A stretch of 15,048 nucleotides of DNA, taken from NCBI GenBank assembly GCA_963649365.1, contig CAVJHQ010000058.1, forward strand, positions 1 to 15,048. Direction: 5' to 3'. The translations under genes were made by a program, and so were the position numbers. Every line of letters begins with the position of its first letter. Positions within the stretch are counted from its first letter, which is position 1. The notes beneath the pieces were generated by a model. The model made no database searches and was not told the DNA's origin. It worked only from the letters and a program-made list of their open reading frames with translations. This document shows, piece after piece, positions 11,580-15,048 of this stretch. This DNA comes from Paratractidigestivibacter sp963649365. GTDB taxonomy: Bacteria; Actinomycetota; Coriobacteriia; Coriobacteriales; Atopobiaceae.

Positions 11580-11802
11580 GGCAACCGTTGCTAAGCCGTG
11601 CCCGTTCTGCGGCTGCGACGTCGTGAGGCGGGAGAGGGGCTACGAGGAGGGCAGCGTCATCATCGTGTGCCGCATGTGCGGCGCCGTCGGCCCGGAGAAC
11701 GGAGACGAGGAGACCGCCATCACGCTCTGGAACACGAGGAACTACGGTGTCCAGTCAGCGGTGTTCCGGGCGCAGGGCGACGAGAACAAGGTGATGTTAT
11801 GA
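11566..11802 (+). CDS. Lar-type restriction alleviation protein
   Basis: A 78-residue protein with the Lar family pattern: KPCPFCG (10-16), VxCRMCGAVGP (34-43) and a closing AITLWNTRNY (51-60), matching PCPFCG...V.C..CGA.GP......A...WN.R. The two CxxC pairs (C12/C15, C35/C38) form one zinc site. The founding member, Lar of the Rac prophage, relieves type I restriction by stimulating DNA modification, but many phage homologues are untested. The ATG at 11566 follows GGAGGG. It is the best functional clue in the Cys-rich block, pointing to counter-defence. Confidence 0.8.
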   Translation: MLVNKATVAKPCPFCGCDVVRRERGYEEGSVIIVCRMCGAVGPENGDEETAITLWNTRNYGVQSAVFRAQGDENKVML

Positions 11803-12020
11803 CGAATGGGACTGGTATGAGGGTTAATGAGCACGAGTGCAAGGAGGTGCCGACGTCGTACGCTGGTTTCAGTGTCGCCGTCATCCGTGTGCCTGAAAGC
11901 GACAAATGGAACCTTGAGGCCTACCTGGGCGACGAGTTTGGCATGACCGAGACGAGTTTCACCGTCAGGGAAATCAAGTTCTGCCCGTGGTGCGGGAAGA
12001 AGCTAGGGGAGGAAGCATGA
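11799..12020 (+). CDS. Small zinc-ribbon-like phage protein
   Basis: A 73-residue protein beginning within an ATGA overlap with the Lar-like gene. It has a strand-rich core (SYAGFSVAVIRVPESDKW, 20-37), and ends EIKFCPWCGKKLGEEA with a CxxCGKKL knuckle (C62, C65); C14 in HECKEVP may add a ligand. This FCPxCGxxL ending is common in small uncharacterised phage proteins. Role unknown. A start at ATG 11817 is possible. Confidence 0.7.
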   Translation: MTNGTGMRVNEHECKEVPTSYAGFSVAVIRVPESDKWNLEAYLGDEFGMTETSFTVREIKFCPWCGKKLGEEA

Positions 12021-12499
12021 GGGAGCTTAGGGTGCCGTTCGCGCACACATGCAGCGAAAGCGCGAGGAACGGCGTGGAAATTGTCCGGTTCGTGAGTCCA
12101 AAAGGCCTGGTCACTTGGTGGAAAATGAAAGAAGGCCACTACAGAAGCCCGGTGATGGCATCCGGGCGACGGCCCTATGAATACTATTGCCCGTACTGCG
12201 GCGTGCGCCTGGACATTGAGCTGATGCGGCACACGGTTGCCGAGCGCATACGCAGCGTCAAGTTGTCGGATTTGTCGCGTTGGAGCTTCGTCGATATCAT
12301 GCGCCGCTGCATGTACGGGGACGGCGAACGGGGAGACGAGTATTTGTGCTACGACCTCATGGCCGACCTCTGCACGCTCCTCGACCCGGACGGCGACCCT
12401 GAGCCGGAGGAGTGCGCGCGTCTGCGGGAGGAGAGCGACGCGCAGGCCGTGGAGTGCGCCGATAAGGTCAACGAGATGCGGGGGGCCGGGGATGAGTGA
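12017..12499 (+). CDS. Phage hypothetical protein with CPYCG knuckle
   Basis: A 160-residue protein, ATGA-coupled to the previous gene after GGGGAGGAA. The N-terminal half resembles the preceding small proteins, with a YYCPYCGVRL knuckle (57-65; C58, C61). The second half (70-160) is helical and acidic, with further cysteines (C98, C111, C119, C133, C147), reading like ERIRSVKLSDLSRWSFVDIM; such a helical partner to a zinc knuckle suggests a fusion of two small modules. No named family. It overlaps the next gene by 8 nt (ATGAGTGA). Confidence 0.72.
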   Translation: MRELRVPFAHTCSESARNGVEIVRFVSPKGLVTWWKMKEGHYRSPVMASGRRPYEYYCPYCGVRLDIELMRHTVAERIRSVKLSDLSRWSFVDIMRRCMYGDGERGDEYLCYDLMADLCTLLDPDGDPEPEECARLREESDAQAVECADKVNEMRGAGDE

Positions 12500-13242
12500 T
12501 GTTGTAAAAAAGCGGGGACCGTCGCCCCTGCGCGTCGCATGGTTCTCGGGGGGGGGTCAGCTCATTCGTGGCCTCGTATCTGGCGAAACCGGACAGGGTC
12601 GTCTATATCAACGTGGCTAACCAACACCCGGACACGCTGAGGTACCTCGCGGACTGCGAGGAGCTGCTCGGGAGGCCCATCGAGATTATCGGCGACATGA
12701 CGTTCGGCCAGTCGGTCGACAACGTGATACGCCGCCGGAGGTACGTTAACGGCCCCGGCGGCGCCGCCTGCACGATGGAGCTGAAGAAGCGCGTGAGACA
12801 GGAGTGGGAGCGCCGCAACTGCCACAACGGCCTGACCTACATCTGGGGCTACGACGTGGACGAGAGGAGGCGCGCGGAGCGTTCGGCCGCCGCCTCCGAG
12901 TGGGGGAGCGAGTTCCCGCTGATAGAGCGCGGGCTTACCAAGGCGAACTGCCACGCGATAGCGGACTCCCTGGGCCTCAAGCGCCCGAGGATGTACGACC
13001 TGGGCTACAGCAACAACAACTGCGTCGGCTGCGTCAAGGGCGGCAAGGGCTACTGGAACCGTATCCGCGTGGATTTCCCGGAGGTGTTCGAGCGCCGGGC
13101 CAAGGAGGAGCGGGAGGTGGGCCACAGCTGCATCAAGGGCGTGTTCCTGGACGAGCTTGACCCTGACGCGGGCCGAATGGAGAAAGAGATTATGCCGGTG
13201 TGCGGCTTCGACTGCCTCGGCATATTGGAAGGAGAAGAGTGA
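12492..13242 (+). CDS. PAPS-reductase-like PP-loop protein, frameshifted at a G9 tract
   Basis: The ATG at 12492 opens a frame MSDVVKKRGPSPLRVAWFSG that reaches the nine-G tract at 12548-12556 and then runs into a stop near 12620. The rest of the protein (KPDRVVYINVANQHPDTLRY, CTMELKKRVRQEWE, NNNCVGCVKGGKGYW, CGFDC) reads to 13242 in the next frame. With eight Gs the join would give SGGVSSF, the expected PP-loop, and a protein of about 249 residues. PAPS-reductase-like phage proteins bind an adenylate or PAPS-type substrate; the real reaction is unproven. The cysteine pairs may hold a metal or iron-sulfur centre. The tract may be a sequencing error, a slippage-based switch or a real mutation. 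A GTG at 12568 could yield a product lacking the PP-loop. Confidence 0.72.
12548..12556 (+). repeat. Nine-G homopolymer inside the PP-loop codons
   Basis: Nine consecutive Gs directly after TTCTC in the sequence encoding the nucleotide-binding loop. One fewer G restores the full frame. It is a classic slippage site and is also a classic basecalling weak point. Confidence 0.9.
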
Positions 13243-13550
13243 TGGAAGAGAAAGACACGCTGGAAGCGGTGTTGGAGGACGCCGACAAGGTGTTCAGCTA
13301 CATGACCGACTGCCGCCCGCAGGAGAGGGCGCACCGATATCTCACTGAGAGGGAGGTCAACCGTGGCTTCAACGACACGGCGATGCTCTGCGTCGTGAAC
13401 GACCTCGTGCGCCGCGCCCACGCCCTCGGCGTCGAGGACGGGAAGCACTGCGCCGAGCCTGCTAAGGCGTGCGACGGCGGGCTTGCGAAGGCGCTGCTGA
13501 TTAAGAGCGCGGGCGAGCTGCTGGTGGCCGCCGAGAAGCTCGGTGAGTAG
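13242..13550 (+). CDS. Small hypothetical phage protein
   Basis: A 102-residue, predicted helical, acidic protein. The ATG at 13242 shares one base with the stop of the PP-loop gene (TGATG), with GGAGAAG upstream. Residues 5-60 are charged helices (VLEDADKVFSYM, REVNRGFND), and the last third is helical (AKALLIKSAGELLVAAEKLG). C70 and C77 bracket a short loop. I recognise no family. Its start is coupled to the frameshifted gene, so translation of this protein may vary with the state of that gene. Confidence 0.7.
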   Translation: MEEKDTLEAVLEDADKVFSYMTDCRPQERAHRYLTEREVNRGFNDTAMLCVVNDLVRRAHALGVEDGKHCAEPAKACDGGLAKALLIKSAGELLVAAEKLGE

Positions 13551-13851
13551 CGTGGACTTCACGCTGACGGTGGGCGAGGTGTTCGCGCTCAAGCTCGCCG
13601 GGCAGAGGCACGGCACCGAGGAGCACTTCGACGGCGCCAGGCTTTTCGACAAGGGCTACCACCACATCACGTTGTACATGCGGAAGCTCGGCGACGAGGG
13701 GCTGACGGCCATCTGCGACGGGCTCGTCGAGAAGGGCGTGTTCTCCAAGGACGACGACGGTTACATGGTCACGGAGCTGGGCAAGGACGTCATGCGGCAG
13801 ATGTTCCCGCACGAGGGGGACGGAAGGCCGATGTTCAAAGGGGGTTACTGA
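13543..13851 (+). CDS. Small protein, possible winged-helix fold
   Basis: A 102-residue protein starting at GTG 13543 (8-nt overlap GTGAGTAG with the previous stop); GTG 13552 is an alternative start, and both binding sites are weak. Residues about 40-85 (HITLYMRKLGDEGLTAICDG then LVEKGVFSKDDDGYMVTELG) have the helix-turn-strand-wing rhythm of winged-helix regulators. The family is not recognised. It sits directly before terS, where a regulator of late genes would be plausible. Confidence 0.6.
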   Translation: MSSVDFTLTVGEVFALKLAGQRHGTEEHFDGARLFDKGYHHITLYMRKLGDEGLTAICDGLVEKGVFSKDDDGYMVTELGKDVMRQMFPHEGDGRPMFKGGY

Positions 13852-14447
13852 TGGGCGGCAAGGGAAGCGGCGACGCCGCGAGGATTCGCGCGGCGAGCAA
13901 ACACGCCCGTGAGGCGGACTCCGTCACCAACGACGTCTCGCTGGACATGTGGATGGAAATCTACAACTCCCCGGCGGTGGACCTGTCGGACGCCGACGCC
14001 ATCACGCAGCGCATGATGGACTTCGTGGAGATGTGCAAGCGTTACAACGTGCGCCCCGGCGTCGGCGCGTGGTGCCAGTACATCGGCTGCACGAGGGACG
14101 AGATTATCCGGTGGCAGAAGGGCAGGCGCACGCGCCTGGACTCGCTGCTCACGTCAAGCTCGGCGGCTGCCTTGCAGAAGTCCTTCGGCCTGTTCGAGGT
14201 GTCATGGGAGACGACGTTCCTGCAGAACGGGTTCATGTCCCCCGTCACGGGCATCTTCTACGCGAAGAACAACTTCGGCTACAAGGACGAGTCGGAGACG
14301 GTGGTGAAGCACGCCGAGTCCGAGAAGGGGCCTGACGTCAAGGCCCTGCAGGAGAAGTACGCGGCGGCGATACCGGAGTCCGTCGAGGCCGTCGACGTCG
14401 TGGTCGAGACGGTCGAGCCGCAGAAGCTGAAGGAGCCTGCCGAGTAG
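13851..14447 (+). CDS. terS: Terminase small subunit (DNA packaging)
   Basis: A 198-residue protein with the organisation of phage small terminase subunits, which recognise the packaging site and hand DNA to the large subunit. Helix-rich residues 45-95 include RPGVGAWCQYIGCTRDEIIR (68-87), a helix-turn-helix-like part; the segment LQNGFMSPVTGIFYAKNNFG (124-143) followed by YKDESETVV is a strong family signature. The tail (160-198) is acidic and flexible. The ATG at 13851 shares one base with the preceding stop (TGATG). The terminase large subunit would be expected next, but a terminator and opposite-strand genes follow within the window. Confidence 0.85.
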   Translation: MGGKGSGDAARIRAASKHAREADSVTNDVSLDMWMEIYNSPAVDLSDADAITQRMMDFVEMCKRYNVRPGVGAWCQYIGCTRDEIIRWQKGRRTRLDSLLTSSSAAALQKSFGLFEVSWETTFLQNGFMSPVTGIFYAKNNFGYKDESETVVKHAESEKGPDVKALQEKYAAAIPESVEAVDVVVETVEPQKLKEPAE

Positions 14448-14476
14448 GCCGTCAGCTTAACGCCGATACAACGCAA

Positions 14477-14511
14477 AAAAGCCCCGGGGCCGTGATGACC
14501 TCGGGGCTTTT
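14477..14511. terminator. Bidirectional intrinsic terminator after terS
   Basis: AAAAGCCCCGGGG (14477-14489) pairs with CCTCGGGGCTTTT (14499-14511) over 13 positions including one G-T wobble, closing a nine-base loop. Both strands end in a T-run, so it can stop the rightward early/middle operon and also the two leftward genes that converge on it. The short gene-free stretch 14448-14545 holds only this element and two copies of TCAGCTTAA (14452-14460, 14541-14549). Confidence 0.88.
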
Positions 14512-14545
14512 CTTGTTTGCTATGCGGTTGTGGCAGGTTCTCAGC

Positions 14546-14791
14546 TTAAGGCTTGTGGACCTCGGTCCAGTTGACGGGGCGCCAGCCGCCCTTGAGCTTG
14601 TTGAGGATTATGTTCGCCTTTCCCACCGGGGCAGGCTCGCCGGGTTCCACGAGAAGGCGGAAAACGAGCGAGTCGCTGCTGTCCAGCTGTGTGTGCAGGC
14701 CGTAGGTGTCGGCGCCGAACGCGCCGTATTCGAGCCAGTCGCCGTTAGGGGAGCGGAGGACGCCCTGCTCGTCGTATTTCCAGGTCATCAT
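14546..14791 (-). CDS. Small leftward hypothetical protein
   Basis: An 81-residue soluble protein on the minus strand, opposite to all genes from 2078 on. GAGGGGTG lies seven bases before the start, and there are two consecutive ATGs (14791, 14788). The beginning reads MMTWKYDEQGVLRSPNGDWL, the end GGWRPVNWTEVHKP, with strong aromatic content and strand-like segments (DTYGLHTQLD, SLVFRLLVEP) hinting at a small beta fold. No family is recognised. It follows the partial gene at 14798 by six bases, so they form one operon ending at the terminator. It could be an accessory (moron-type) or anti-defence gene. Confidence 0.72.
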   Translation of the reverse strand: MMTWKYDEQGVLRSPNGDWLEYGAFGADTYGLHTQLDSSDSLVFRLLVEPGEPAPVGKANIILNKLKGGWRPVNWTEVHKP

Positions 14792-14797
14792 TTGCGT

Positions 14798-15048
14798 TCA
14801 CCCCTCGTGGGCCTCGACGATGCGGTAGAAGTCCGCGTGGCCTCGGTTCTGGTTCTCGCAGATGCCCTCGTCGTCCTGAAGGCCGCTGCAGAACTGGTCG
14901 AAGTAGGCGCGTGCCCTGTCGAACGTCGGGAAGCTCGCCATGAGGGTGAAAGACAGCCTCGTGTTGTCCCTTATCCCGTTCTCGAACCTTACCTTCTGAA
15001 CGACCCACGCGGTGCCGTTCTCGTTGTAGTTCAGGCCGCAGTTGTGCA
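14798..15048 (-). CDS. Leftward hypothetical protein (partial, N-terminus off the window)
   Basis: Open from the right edge of the window to a TGA at 14798-14800, at least 82 residues. The visible part reads HNCGLNYNENGTAWVVQKVR, then NTRLSFTLMASFPTFDRARA, YFDQFCSGLQDDEGICENQN and finally ADFYRIVEAHEG. It looks like a small mixed alpha/beta protein of the type seen in uncharacterised phage accessory genes, with three cysteines visible. No family is recognised. A competing frame at 14745-15008 has poor composition (Arg/Pro/Gly-rich) and is a shadow. It is probably cotranscribed with the 81-residue gene. Confidence 0.68.
   Translation of the reverse strand, partial: HNCGLNYNENGTAWVVQKVRFENGIRDNTRLSFTLMASFPTFDRARAYFDQFCSGLQDDEGICENQNRGHADFYRIVEAHEG

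Noticed and set aside
12562..13125. Leftward frame opposite the PP-loop gene
   Set aside because: Low-information Val/Ala/His composition and no start signal; the rightward gene has strong family residues despite the frameshift.
14452..14549. Two copies of TCAGCTTAA flanking the terminator
   Set aside because: Nine bases is short, one copy contains the stop codon of the leftward gene, and no third copy or longer repeat supports an insertion footprint.
1..15048. tRNA, rRNA, CRISPR array, insertion sequence or diversity-generating retroelement
   Set aside because: I saw no cloverleaf, regular spaced repeat, transposase or reverse transcriptase in the readable sequence.

Overview
The window is the left end of an integrated temperate phage in a high-GC Gram-positive host. 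Reasons: strongly GC-rich third codon positions, good AGGAGG-type ribosome binding sites with many GTG/TTG starts, tightly overlapping small genes, a serine integrase, a repressor/Cro switch, a DUF1351-ERF-SSB-DnaC replication block and a small terminase subunit. The gene style resembles prophages of Actinomycetota, most likely class Coriobacteriia (Eggerthella/Collinsella relatives). That host call is inference; no ribosomal or housekeeping gene is present to confirm it.

Layout. Positions 1-43 are the last codons of a rightward gene, probably host, followed by a strong intrinsic terminator (68-106). The prophage junction probably lies between about 44 and 154. The leftward lysogeny operon (1928 to 155) encodes an XRE repressor and a large serine recombinase, overlapping by 8 nt. 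It diverges from a rightward Cro-like gene (2078-2272). The rightward promoter (2003-2031) carries a palindromic operator between its -35 and -10, and an almost identical copy lies 39 bp downstream. Next comes about 465 bp without a convincing gene (2273-2737) but packed with inverted repeats, including two overlapping helices that could form a switch or pseudoknot.

The rightward early operon (2738-7765) holds a 31-codon ORF, a hypothetical protein, a PD-(D/E)XK nuclease, DUF1351, an ERF single-strand annealing protein, a small helical protein, SSB, a 710-base run of N that probably hides a replication initiator, a DnaC-like loader and an HNH protein. A second block (7845-10451) has dUTPase, a conserved phage protein, a small membrane protein, three DNA-binding-type proteins (sigma-region-4-like, XRE-like, tandem NUMOD1-like) and DUF3310. 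The third block (10448-12499) is a run of seven small Cys-rich genes that includes a Lar-type anti-restriction protein and a tandem duplicated pair. It is followed by a PAPS-reductase-like gene broken by a nine-G tract exactly at its PP-loop, two small genes and terS (13851-14447). A bidirectional-looking terminator (14477-14511) separates terS from two leftward small genes running off the right edge, an unusual place for opposite-strand genes.

Most distinctive: the structured non-coding leader, the poly-G frameshift in the PP-loop gene, the Cys-rich/Lar island and the leftward cassette next to terS. I found no CRISPR array, tRNA, rRNA or insertion sequence. No search or folding program was run; family names come from motifs and recall.
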